DNA from: Burkholderiales bacterium UBA2463
Lineage (GTDB): Bacteria > Pseudomonadota > Gammaproteobacteria > Burkholderiales > Burkholderiaceae_A
DNA: 14,115 bases
Assembly (NCBI GenBank): GCA_002342295.1
Contig: DDPR01000010.1
Location: 140,241-154,355, forward strand
Reading direction: 5' to 3'
The notes under the pieces are model-generated. The model saw only the letters and a program-made list of their open reading frames with translations, did no database searches and was not told where the DNA came from. The position numbers and the translations under genes are program-made. Of the stretch, positions 1 to 7,273 are shown one piece after another (position 1 is the first letter of the stretch; each line of letters starts with the position of its first letter).

Positions 1-23
1 TTCGAATCCCTGATTCGCCACCA
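1..23 (+). tRNA. tRNA 3' end (partial, isotype not determinable)
   Basis: The first 23 bases read as the 3' end of a tRNA. A 7-base T-loop (TTCGAAT) is followed by the 3' half of the T-stem (CCCTG), the 3' strand of a 7-bp acceptor stem (ATTCGCC), a discriminator A, and an encoded CCA at 21-23. The anticodon lies outside the window. The isotype is therefore unknown; the discriminator A only argues against the G-discriminator isotypes. The mature 3' end touches the stop codon of the convergent dps gene with no base between them. Confidence 0.8.
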
Positions 24-515
24 TCACTCCTCCAGCAGGCTCCTCAACATCCACGCAGTCTTCTCATGCACATCGATTCGCTGGGTCAACAGATCTGCGG
101 TCGGCTGATCGTTCGCCTTATTCACAAGCGAAAAAAGATTGCGTGCGGTCTTTGCCGTCGCCTCCTGAGCTCTCACCAGCAGCCGGACCATCTCCATGGC
201 TGCGGGGGTTCCCGACACCTCTTTAATAGAAGTGAGCTGCACAAACTCTTTGTATGTGCCAGGGGCATGCTCTCCCAGCGCGCGAATACGCTCTGCAATT
301 AAATCGAGTGCGGTCCACTGCTCAGAGTACTGGGCCATAAACATGGTGTGAAGGGTGTTGAAATGGGGGCCCGTTACGTTCCAATGAAAGTTATGGGTCA
401 TCAGATAGAGCGTGTAGCTATCTGCCAGGAGTGCGGAAAGGCCCTTAGCAATTGCCCTGCGATCCCTCTCGCCAATCCCAATATCAATCTTCAGGCGGGT
501 TATCCTTGCCCTCAT
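24..515 (-). CDS. dps: Dps-family ferritin-like DNA-protection protein
   Basis: This is a 163-residue Dps/miniferritin. Such proteins form a dodecamer that oxidises Fe(II) with hydrogen peroxide, stores the iron, and often coats DNA in stress or stationary phase. The dinuclear ferroxidase signature is intact: H44 in NFHWNV, H56 in NTLH, and D71 and E75 in the DLIAERIRALG stretch. This is the same spacing as H51/H63/D78/E82 of E. coli Dps. The N-terminus (residues 1-20) is short and carries several Arg but no Lys-rich tail, so DNA binding is uncertain. The ATG at 515 has a good ribosome site (GGGAGG, plus-strand 522-527). The TGA stop lies directly against the tRNA CCA end. The gene diverges from the PAS–HD-GYP gene across 101 bases. 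I saw no clear OxyR-like site there. Confidence 0.93.
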   Translation of the reverse strand: MRARITRLKIDIGIGERDRRAIAKGLSALLADSYTLYLMTHNFHWNVTGPHFNTLHTMFMAQYSEQWTALDLIAERIRALGEHAPGTYKEFVQLTSIKEVSGTPAAMEMVRLLVRAQEATAKTARNLFSLVNKANDQPTADLLTQRIDVHEKTAWMLRSLLEE

Positions 516-616
516 ACTCTGCCTCCCTTCAACGAATCGAATCTGAAAATGATGATGCCAGTTTTAGGGCGGCAACAAAAAGCAGATGACTGTTCAGCGC
601 GTGCTAGCCTCCCAGC

Positions 617-1648
617 ATGACTCAACTTAAAGATTCGCAAACTGGCTCAGCCGAGACCCGTTACCAACGTCTATTTGAGACGGCGCAGGATGGCATCCTC
701 ATCCTCAATTCTTCAGGAAAAATTTTCGATGCCAACCCATTTTTTCTCGCGCTCACCGGATTCTCGCTCAATGAAATCGCAGGCAAGGCGCTGTGGGAGC
801 TGGGGTTCATCGCCGACAAACAGCGAGCGGAGCAGGCCTTCAGAGACACGCTAGAAAAAGGTTTCGTGCGATACGAAGATCTGCCCCTGAGGCACAAGGG
901 GGGCAACGCGCTAGACGTTGAGTTCGTCTGCAATAGCTACCTTGTGGCCGAGGAGCTCGTTATTCAATGCAACATCCGAGACATCACCGAACGAGTCAGA
1001 GTGTCGCGACTCCTGATTGAGGAACAGAGGCTTCGAGACTTAGCCCAGACGCGGCTTACCGCGGCGCTCAACGCGATCATCGAGGCCATGTCCAAGACCA
1101 TGGAACGCCGGGATCCTTATACTTCAGGGCACCAGAAACGGGTGGCCGACATATCGGTGCTCATCGGCACAAAAATGGGATTCACGCACTCTCAACTACA
1201 GGCACTCCACATCGCAGGGCTCGTTCACGACCTAGGCAAGATTGCTGTGCCCTCCGAGATTCTCACCAAACCTGGTGCACTCACCCCGATTGAGCGGCAG
1301 CTTGTTGAAGAGCACGTTGCGGTGGGCTATGAAATTCTCAAGGACATCCCCTTTGATTGGCCCATCGCCGAGATGGTCCGTCAACATCACGAGCGACTAG
1401 ACGGCTCCGGCTACCCCCGCGGTCTCCACGCTCAGGAGATCTCTTTGGAGGCGAGGGTGCTTTCGGTGGCAGACATTCTGGAGTCGATGAATTCCCATCG
1501 GCCCTACCGTGCGGCTCTGAGCCTCGAGACCGCGCGGCGGGAGATTGCGTCCTTGTCCGGCTCGGCCCTTGACGCCGAGGTCGTTTCTGCCGCCTTGGAG
1601 GTTTTTGCCGGACTCTCAGACGTCTCCGATGCTCTACCCGTGAAGTAG
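617..1648 (+). CDS. PAS–HD-GYP cyclic di-GMP phosphodiesterase (predicted)
   Basis: This 343-residue, soluble-looking protein has a PAS sensor domain (about residues 14-125, ending in NIRDITE). A short helical linker (about 126-150) follows, then an HD-GYP domain (about 150-335). The HD-GYP metal and signature residues are visible: E163 and H172 in the ERRDPYTSGH segment, H204-D205 in HDLGK, H233, H257-H258, and the GYP in LDGSGYP at 265-267. D286 follows in SVADILE. HD-GYP proteins hydrolyse cyclic di-GMP to pGpG or GMP; the PAS ligand cannot be read from sequence. The ATG at 617 has only a weak ribosome site, but the PAS domain begins soon after it, so little room remains for another start. 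The 3' end overlaps the end of convergent earP by 15 bases. A catalytically active enzyme is inferred, not shown. Confidence 0.92.
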   Translation: MTQLKDSQTGSAETRYQRLFETAQDGILILNSSGKIFDANPFFLALTGFSLNEIAGKALWELGFIADKQRAEQAFRDTLEKGFVRYEDLPLRHKGGNALDVEFVCNSYLVAEELVIQCNIRDITERVRVSRLLIEEQRLRDLAQTRLTAALNAIIEAMSKTMERRDPYTSGHQKRVADISVLIGTKMGFTHSQLQALHIAGLVHDLGKIAVPSEILTKPGALTPIERQLVEEHVAVGYEILKDIPFDWPIAEMVRQHHERLDGSGYPRGLHAQEISLEARVLSVADILESMNSHRPYRAALSLETARREIASLSGSALDAEVVSAALEVFAGLSDVSDALPVK

Positions 1649-2734
1649 CCTCAGGAGAGAGTCCTCCAGCGGAGGAAGTACTCGGAGCCTTCTTGAGCTC
1701 ACCTCCCATAGGGTCCGCCGAACAGACTCCCACTGGGCGCACAAGAGTTGCCAGGAAGGGGCAAGGGTCTCACCCGGAAGAAGATGATTGAAAACGAGCT
1801 GTATCTCTCGCATCACCGAGAGATCTGGCTCGCCCAAGATGCCTTGCAACCATCCCATGAGCTTGTCGGCATGGGTGCCGCCCTCCTGTCGATACGGCTG
1901 CCAGACCAGAGGCACCCGCCAACGCGAAGCAGCCGCCCAATGGGCACGAACAAAGGAGTCCTCCCCTCTCACGATGTTGAAGTCGCAGGCCTGAAGGGCC
2001 AGATCGAATTCGTCCTGTGACATCTCGATCCCTCGAGGCTTAAAGAGAGCGAGATGGTCAAATCCCGCAGGCAGGCCATGGAGTTGAACAGCCTCCCTCC
2101 AACGCTCCCAGGGCACGTCCTCGTAGCCAAAACCCATCACCAAGAACGGGGAATCTCGCCCGGTACCCCAGCGCGCGCAGTCCCTCAAAAGTCGCTGGCG
2201 CATCTCGAGTCGCGCGGCTTCATCCGCCTCCCTCCATGCGCCAACAACAAGGCCGGGCCCTTCCAGGGAGAAACTCGGCGCCATCCAGATGCGTCCTTGG
2301 GCCACCCCGCAGGTGCGCCCTTCGGGGACCAGAACCACCTCCCGGTCGGGCGCTGAGAGCCCCTGCATGGAATCGGCCCAAGACTGCGTTGCGAGGTAAT
2401 CCAAAAGAACCCTCCGAGGCCGTTTTCCGCGCAGAGTCATCCGCTCACAGCGCAGTCGATCCCCAAGGGGTGCGGTGTGATGAAAAGCTTCAATCATGAG
2501 ATCGGGCGCATCTAGACACGTCGTGCTCGCGCAGACCTCCAAACGACCAAGACCCCGCTCCTGCCCTCCACCGCTCTGCGAACGCCACATCTCGTGAACG
2601 AGAGACGGACGATCGATGACCAGCTGAACATCGGCCCCCCGTTGGGCGAGCCCCCGGGCCAGTCGCAGGCAGACACCTGCGTCTCCGAAGTGGTCAACGA
2701 CCTGCGTATGAATCTCAATGCGTGGCTTGGGCAT
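1634..2734 (-). CDS. earP: EF-P arginine rhamnosyltransferase EarP
   Basis: EarP transfers rhamnose from dTDP-L-rhamnose to a conserved arginine of elongation factor P, activating EF-P for translation of polyproline stretches. The protein (366 residues from the ATG at 2734) opens with the family hallmark VVDHFGDAGVC. This holds the two conserved aspartates (D14, D18) that in studied EarP enzymes lie in the active site. It also carries the nucleotide-sugar-binding segment RGEDSFVRAHWA (about 256-267) and the downstream WQPYRQEGGTHADKL block. An upstream in-frame ATG at 2851 would add 39 unrelated residues inside the GGDEF gene. The start at 2734 puts the motif at the usual distance. It overlaps the end of the GGDEF gene by 20 bases, which suggests translational coupling. 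The usual neighbour efp is absent from this window. Length is typical of the family. Confidence 0.94.
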   Translation of the reverse strand: MPKPRIEIHTQVVDHFGDAGVCLRLARGLAQRGADVQLVIDRPSLVHEMWRSQSGGGQERGLGRLEVCASTTCLDAPDLMIEAFHHTAPLGDRLRCERMTLRGKRPRRVLLDYLATQSWADSMQGLSAPDREVVLVPEGRTCGVAQGRIWMAPSFSLEGPGLVVGAWREADEAARLEMRQRLLRDCARWGTGRDSPFLVMGFGYEDVPWERWREAVQLHGLPAGFDHLALFKPRGIEMSQDEFDLALQACDFNIVRGEDSFVRAHWAAASRWRVPLVWQPYRQEGGTHADKLMGWLQGILGEPDLSVMREIQLVFNHLLPGETLAPSWQLLCAQWESVRRTLWEVSSRRLRVLPPLEDSLLRLLHG

Positions 2735-3497
2735 GCCAGACCACCCAGCGATTCCCTCCGGCTCGCTTAGCCTCGTACATCGCTTTGTCGGCACACGCCA
2801 ACAGGCTCTCCGCTGTGTCGGAATTCCCTCGAGACTCCGCGGCGCCCACACTCACAGAGAGAGGAAGATGCAGGTCACCAATCACCACAGGCGATGAGGC
2901 GACTGACAGAATTCGACGCAACAGAGTCTCAACCGCTTCGGCTCCGTGCAGATGATGGGCCACCAAAACGAATTCGTCTCCCCCAAGCCGGGCGACGAAA
3001 TCGTCTCTGCGAGCCACCGAGTGCAGCCGCCTTGCGACAACCCGCAAGAATCGATCACCCACCTTGTGTCCATACAAATCATTTACCTGTTTAAAGCCGT
3101 CGCAGTCAACGAAGCAGACGACCACAGGCTGAGACCGACCCTCGCTCGCAACGCGCAGACTTGCCCTGAGAAGGCTTTTGAAGGCCGCTCGATTGGGAAG
3201 CCCAGTGAGCAAATCTTGCGTGGCTCTGCGCGCCATCGGGCCAACCCACGAATTGAAGCGGTGCATGCTCGCGGTCGCAACGGCACAGACCAGTGCTGTA
3301 AAGAGCGCAAAGGTCACAAAAAGGTGGGTCGCCGACACCAAGGCCTGCCCCTCGTGCCGCTCGGTAAAAATCCAAAGCCCAGCAAGGCAGACACCCAACA
3401 AAAAAGCGAGCGCAGCAACCAGCAAGAGTGCGATCCGACGCCGCGCTCGCAGCTCGCCTGCACAAGCTCGCGCAATCGGACTACGGGGAAGAATCAC
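2715..3497 (-). CDS. Membrane-anchored GGDEF diguanylate cyclase (predicted)
   Basis: This is a 260-residue protein with two hydrophobic segments (about 22-45 and 56-77) and a C-terminal GGDEF domain (about 90-255). GGDEF enzymes make cyclic di-GMP from two GTP. Visible features are the domain-entry motif DLLTGLPNR (95-103), FVDCDGFKQVND (129-140) with the metal-ligand Asp, and an intact GGDEF at 172-176. An RxxD inhibitory-site pattern (R163, D166) sits at the canonical distance, so product inhibition is plausible. There is no recognisable sensor domain: the loop between the membrane segments is only about 10 residues. The start is GTG at 3497. It is preceded by a GAGAG-like ribosome site, and the only nearby upstream ATG is out of frame. 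It is the first gene of a two-gene unit with earP and diverges from pepN across 70 bases. Confidence 0.92.
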   Translation of the reverse strand: MILPRSPIARACAGELRARRRIALLLVAALAFLLGVCLAGLWIFTERHEGQALVSATHLFVTFALFTALVCAVATASMHRFNSWVGPMARRATQDLLTGLPNRAAFKSLLRASLRVASEGRSQPVVVCFVDCDGFKQVNDLYGHKVGDRFLRVVARRLHSVARRDDFVARLGGDEFVLVAHHLHGAEAVETLLRRILSVASSPVVIGDLHLPLSVSVGAAESRGNSDTAESLLACADKAMYEAKRAGGNRWVVWHAQATH

Positions 3498-3567
3498 GGG
3501 ATCTCTCGCATTCCCTGCCAGCTTATCGAGTTTTCAAGCCAGAAGCGCTTAGACTGACACCTTCTCA

Positions 3568-6252
3568 ATGAAAACCGTCACACCCATCCGCCGCGAAGAC
3601 TACGAGCCGCCCTCTCACACGCTCTCTGCGCTTGTGCTCGAGTTCGACCTTGATCTCGATCAGACCCTGGTGACAGCCGAGTTCAGCTTCTGGCCAAACC
3701 CCGCTGGGCCATCAAAAGACCTCACGCTCGCTGGCGAAGATCTCGAGCTGGTCGGGGCGTGGCTCGATGGTCGCCCCATGACCCAGGGCGTAACGGCCGG
3801 TCAATATGCACTCTCCGAAGAGGGGTTTCGTCTACGCGGGGTACCGCAGGGACGCCTGCGTCTCCAAACGCGTATCTCGCCATCGGCCAACACCCAACTC
3901 ATGGGCCTCTACGCAAGCCAAGGCGGGCTTTACACGCAGTGCGAATCTGAGGGCTTTCGAAGAATTTGTTTTTTTCAAGACCGTCCCGATACGCTCGCGG
4001 TTTACACGGTGTCGCTTCGAGCACCGTCAGGTCAATTCTCGGCCATGCTCTCCAACGGCAACCTCGTCAGTGACTCGACCCTCGATGGCGTGCGCACCTG
4101 CGTCTGGCACGACCCCTTCCCCAAGCCCAGCTACCTCTTTGCGCTGGTGGCCGCAAACCTCTCCTGCATCGAAGAAAGCCTTCAGTCTCGAAGCGGAAAA
4201 ACCAAGAGGCTCCAGGTCTACACGCGAGCCGACGACCGCCCCCGAGCAGGCTTTGCGATGCAAAGCCTCAAGCGGGCTATCCAGTGGGATGAGCGCCGAT
4301 ACGGGCTCGAACTAGATCTCGATCAGTTCATGATCGTGGCGGTTCCAGACTTCAACTCCGGAGCCATGGAGAACAAGGGCCTGAACCTCTTCAACACGCG
4401 TTTCGTCCTTGCAGACGCGCAGACTGCCACCGACAGAGACTACGAGCTTATTGAAGCGGTGACGGGCCACGAATACTTCCACAACTGGACAGGCAACCGA
4501 ATCACCTGCCGAGACTGGTTCCAACTCACGCTCAAGGAGGGCCTAACAGTCTTTCGTGACCAGGAATTTAGCGCCGACATGCTCGCCGAGGGGCTCTCAA
4601 AACACCAGGCAGCGAGCGCGCGGGCGGTCAAACGGATCGATGATGTTCGAACCCTTCGAGCCCATCAGTTTCCGGAGGATGCCGGGCCCATGGCGCATCC
4701 CATACGCCCATCCCAATACCAAGAGATTCGAAACTTCTACACCGCCACCGTCTATGAAAAAGGGGCGGAAGTCATTCGCCTGCTCCAGACCCTCTTTGGC
4801 CCAGATGGCTTTCGAGGGGGAATGGATCTCTATGTGGCCAGGCACGATGGTAAAGCCGCAACGTGCGAAGACTTCGTGAGCGCCATCCTCGATGCAAATG
4901 GGGCAAGCCATCTCTTCCCCATTTTCATGCGTTGGTACGACACCCTCGGAACCCCCTCCCTCCACGTTGAGGATGCCTGGGATGCGCAGACCGGTCACTA
5001 CAGCATCACCCTGCGCCAGGCGCTTGACCCACGCAGCTCCCAAAAAGACCCGCTCATCATTCCGGTTGGTTTTGGCCTTCTCGCGAACGGCCCTGCCCCA
5101 ATCAAGGAGTCAGTCCCGAGTCTCCTTCTGCTGGAGCACTTTGAGCAGACGTTTACCTTTCACCTGCCCAGCCAAATTCACCAAGGGGCGCCGGTGCCCT
5201 CTCTGTTGCGAGACTTCTCCGCGCCCGTCTCGCTCCATTACGACTACACCGAGGAGCAGCTGAGCGCGCTAGCGCAATGCGACAGCGACCCATTCCAGCG
5301 CTGGGAAGCTTGCCAGCGACTCATGCTGTCCTTCCTCATTCCCCAAAGTAACCATACCCGCCCCGACGCCACAACTCTTGACACCCTGGCAGCGGTACTT
5401 CGGGACAGCTCCTTGAGCGACGCGTTTAAAGCGCAGGCGCTCACGCTCCCGCCCGAAACCGTTGTGGCCGAGGCTTGGGCGGCGCAGGGCCTGCGTATCG
5501 ATCCGCTTGCGATCCACAGTGGTCACCTCTCTCTTCGACGGCTCCTTGCCTCACACCTAGAGGAGGACCTGCGCAGCCTCGATGCGGAACTCGACTTACC
5601 CGCCTCCCCTTACCAGTTTGATTCGATGGGTGCGGGCTGGCGCGCGCTTCGCCACCTCGCACAATCGCTTCTCAACCTCATCGAAACCTCGCGCGAGAGA
5701 GCAGATCTGCTGCTTGAGCGCTTTGAGCGCGCCGACAATATGACAACGCGCATGGCAACTCTGCAGGGCCTCGTAGCCCTCGGCGGACCTGCATCCGAGC
5801 AGGCCCTCAAGGAGTTTGCTCAGCAGTTTGAGAGGAACCCGCTTGCCATGGATAAGTGGTTCTCGGTGCAGGTGGTCGCCGAACGCATTGGCGATGATCA
5901 CTGTCTTGAGACCCTCGGCGTGGTCGAGCACCTACTCGCCGACGACCGATACGATGCGCACAACCCCAACCGCGTGCGGGCCGTGCTCGGCGCGTTTTTT
6001 ATGCAAGCAAGTGCAGGCCTTCACCGAGAGGACGGACATGGCTACGCGCTGTGGGCGCGCGAACTCGCCTCTTTAGACCAGAGAAACGGTCAGCTGGCTG
6101 CTCGGCTCGCCCGCTCACTCGATCGATGGTCCTGTTTTGAGCCCACCCGTCGGGACCAGATGAGAGGCGCAATCGAGAGACTTGCTGCGGGACCGACTCT
6201 CTCTCGAGACCTCGCTGAGGTCTGCGAGCGATTCTTAACGACCGCTGCCTGA
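3568..6252 (+). CDS. pepN: Aminopeptidase N (M1 zinc metallopeptidase)
   Basis: This 894-residue cytoplasmic aminopeptidase is of the proteobacterial PepN type. It removes N-terminal residues from peptides late in protein turnover. The exopeptidase motif GAMEN (265-269) binds the free N-terminus. The zinc site is H301-E-Y-F-H305 with E324 in LKEG, and the transition-state Tyr is Y396 in the FYTATVYEKG segment. The order is N-terminal beta domain (about 1-195), thermolysin-like catalytic domain (about 196-450), beta sandwich (about 451-550) and C-terminal helical domain. Compared with E. coli PepN as I remember it, there is an insertion of about 11 residues after FSAD (residue 337), between the zinc-site helix and the Tyr. 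Length is otherwise normal. No strong ribosome site precedes the ATG. The 3' end overlaps the convergent parA-like gene by 18 bases. Confidence 0.96.
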   Translation: MKTVTPIRREDYEPPSHTLSALVLEFDLDLDQTLVTAEFSFWPNPAGPSKDLTLAGEDLELVGAWLDGRPMTQGVTAGQYALSEEGFRLRGVPQGRLRLQTRISPSANTQLMGLYASQGGLYTQCESEGFRRICFFQDRPDTLAVYTVSLRAPSGQFSAMLSNGNLVSDSTLDGVRTCVWHDPFPKPSYLFALVAANLSCIEESLQSRSGKTKRLQVYTRADDRPRAGFAMQSLKRAIQWDERRYGLELDLDQFMIVAVPDFNSGAMENKGLNLFNTRFVLADAQTATDRDYELIEAVTGHEYFHNWTGNRITCRDWFQLTLKEGLTVFRDQEFSADMLAEGLSKHQAASARAVKRIDDVRTLRAHQFPEDAGPMAHPIRPSQYQEIRNFYTATVYEKGAEVIRLLQTLFGPDGFRGGMDLYVARHDGKAATCEDFVSAILDANGASHLFPIFMRWYDTLGTPSLHVEDAWDAQTGHYSITLRQALDPRSSQKDPLIIPVGFGLLANGPAPIKESVPSLLLLEHFEQTFTFHLPSQIHQGAPVPSLLRDFSAPVSLHYDYTEEQLSALAQCDSDPFQRWEACQRLMLSFLIPQSNHTRPDATTLDTLAAVLRDSSLSDAFKAQALTLPPETVVAEAWAAQGLRIDPLAIHSGHLSLRRLLASHLEEDLRSLDAELDLPASPYQFDSMGAGWRALRHLAQSLLNLIETSRERADLLLERFERADNMTTRMATLQGLVALGGPASEQALKEFAQQFERNPLAMDKWFSVQVVAERIGDDHCLETLGVVEHLLADDRYDAHNPNRVRAVLGAFFMQASAGLHREDGHGYALWARELASLDQRNGQLAARLARSLDRWSCFEPTRRDQMRGAIERLAAGPTLSRDLAEVCERFLTTAA

Positions 6253-7167
6253 GGGTCGCTCAAGAGAGTTGAGGAATTTGGCGATGAGGCCTGGCTTTGC
6301 GCTTAAGGGCTCCGACACGCTCTTGCTGGGAGGGTTCTGCACAGGTGGCACGAGTTTGAGGCTTCGCGGTCCCGAGGCCAGAGAATGGCTTGTCTCCCCT
6401 GCCTCTGCCCGCTCTGCAAGATAGCGCTGCAAAACCCCGTTGTAGGTTGCGATCTTCTTGGGAGCACTGAAGGCTGGCGGCTTCATCGCGCGCTGCTGAA
6501 GCAAAAGGTTCGCGGCCGCTTGAACGCCTTGAGCAAAGCGAACGAAATGCTCGCGCATCGAACCGTGCTGCGCGACGATATAGTCCTTGCGGTAAAGATT
6601 TCTTACGGCCGCGTCATCGAAGACGGGCGGAGAGAGGGCGAAGGGAACCGGGAAAGCAACAGACGTCAGAGCATGATCGGAGACATGCTCCTCCTTAATT
6701 CTTGAGGGGCAGACCACCAGGCCCGGCGCCATGGCTTGAGGGTCACTCGGAGCAAACACCCAGCGATAGCGCTCAATAAACGCCACGGTCGCAGCAAGCT
6801 CAATCTCAGAGACCCCTGAGGGCACCAGCACGAGATCGAAGTTCAGCAGGAACTCAGCATCCACCTGGGGCCTCCAGGTGAGATCGGCAATCACGACCTC
6901 GTGGCTTTCGGTCATCCGACGAAGGGCGGTGCGAGCGCTCAAAAGCCACCGCCGGGCACCAGACTCGTCAATGGGGTTATGAACAGCCGTGAGTCCGATG
7001 GGTCTCGCACCAGATACCCACGAACTCGAAGAGCCATGGGGATCGAAATCCAACAGGCCAGTCTTTTCTCCCTTCTCAAGGCAAAACCAGGCGGCAAGGT
7101 TTGCTGCGAGCGTGCTCTTGCCCACCCCACCTTTTTGACTCACCAGAATGATTTTCAAGCCCGACAT
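6235..7167 (-). CDS. Orphan ParA/MinD-family partition-type ATPase with C-terminal extension
   Basis: This 310-residue protein belongs to the ParA/MinD (SIMIBI) ATPases, which use ATP-dependent dimerisation on DNA or membrane to position plasmids, chromosomes or protein assemblies. It has a deviant Walker A, KGGVGKST (12-19, signature lysine K12), a Walker A' LLDFDPHGSSSSW (38-50), a Walker B-like VVIADLTW (91-98), and a VLVPSGVSEIELAAT block (113-127). From about residue 225 the sequence leaves the ParA fold. It becomes a Pro/Ser/Lys-rich tail with a YNGVLQRYLAERAE helix-like patch, then ends in FLNSLERPSGSGR. No ParB-like gene or parS-like array is adjacent, so it is an orphan. A role in locating a protein cargo, rather than in DNA segregation, is an inference. 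The cargo is unknown. The ribosome site is weak. Confidence 0.88.
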   Translation of the reverse strand: MSGLKIILVSQKGGVGKSTLAANLAAWFCLEKGEKTGLLDFDPHGSSSSWVSGARPIGLTAVHNPIDESGARRWLLSARTALRRMTESHEVVIADLTWRPQVDAEFLLNFDLVLVPSGVSEIELAATVAFIERYRWVFAPSDPQAMAPGLVVCPSRIKEEHVSDHALTSVAFPVPFALSPPVFDDAAVRNLYRKDYIVAQHGSMREHFVRFAQGVQAAANLLLQQRAMKPPAFSAPKKIATYNGVLQRYLAERAEAGETSHSLASGPRSLKLVPPVQNPPSKSVSEPLSAKPGLIAKFLNSLERPSGSGR

Positions 7168-7206
7168 GAAGGTTTTCTGAGACTCTTTCCTGTTAAATCA
7201 ACGATA

Positions 7207-7235
7207 TGTTAGGTTTTTCTCACCTTTCTTTAAAG
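7207..7235 (-). promoter_or_regulatory. Possible promoter of the parA-like gene
   Basis: The 106 bases between the maoC-pta stop and the parA-like start are much more AT-rich than the surroundings. On the minus strand, TTTAAA is followed after 17 bases by TAACAT. Each hexamer matches the sigma-70 consensus at four of six positions, about 40 bases upstream of the start codon. This is a weak, eye-picked candidate. It is offered because the gene appears to have its own promoter region rather than reading on from the operon upstream. Confidence 0.25.
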
Positions 7236-7273
7236 AATGCAAGAGAAATCACGATAAATGCCCTCGGGCACCG

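Noticed and set aside
2946..3557. A 203-codon plus-strand open frame opposite the GGDEF gene
   Set aside because: It is antisense to a gene with intact motifs, and its composition and lack of domains mark it as a shadow.
3969..3975. A run of seven T inside pepN as a possible phase-variable tract
   Set aside because: The frame is intact here, the tract is short, and the codons encode the expected CFF at a conserved position. There is no sign of switching.
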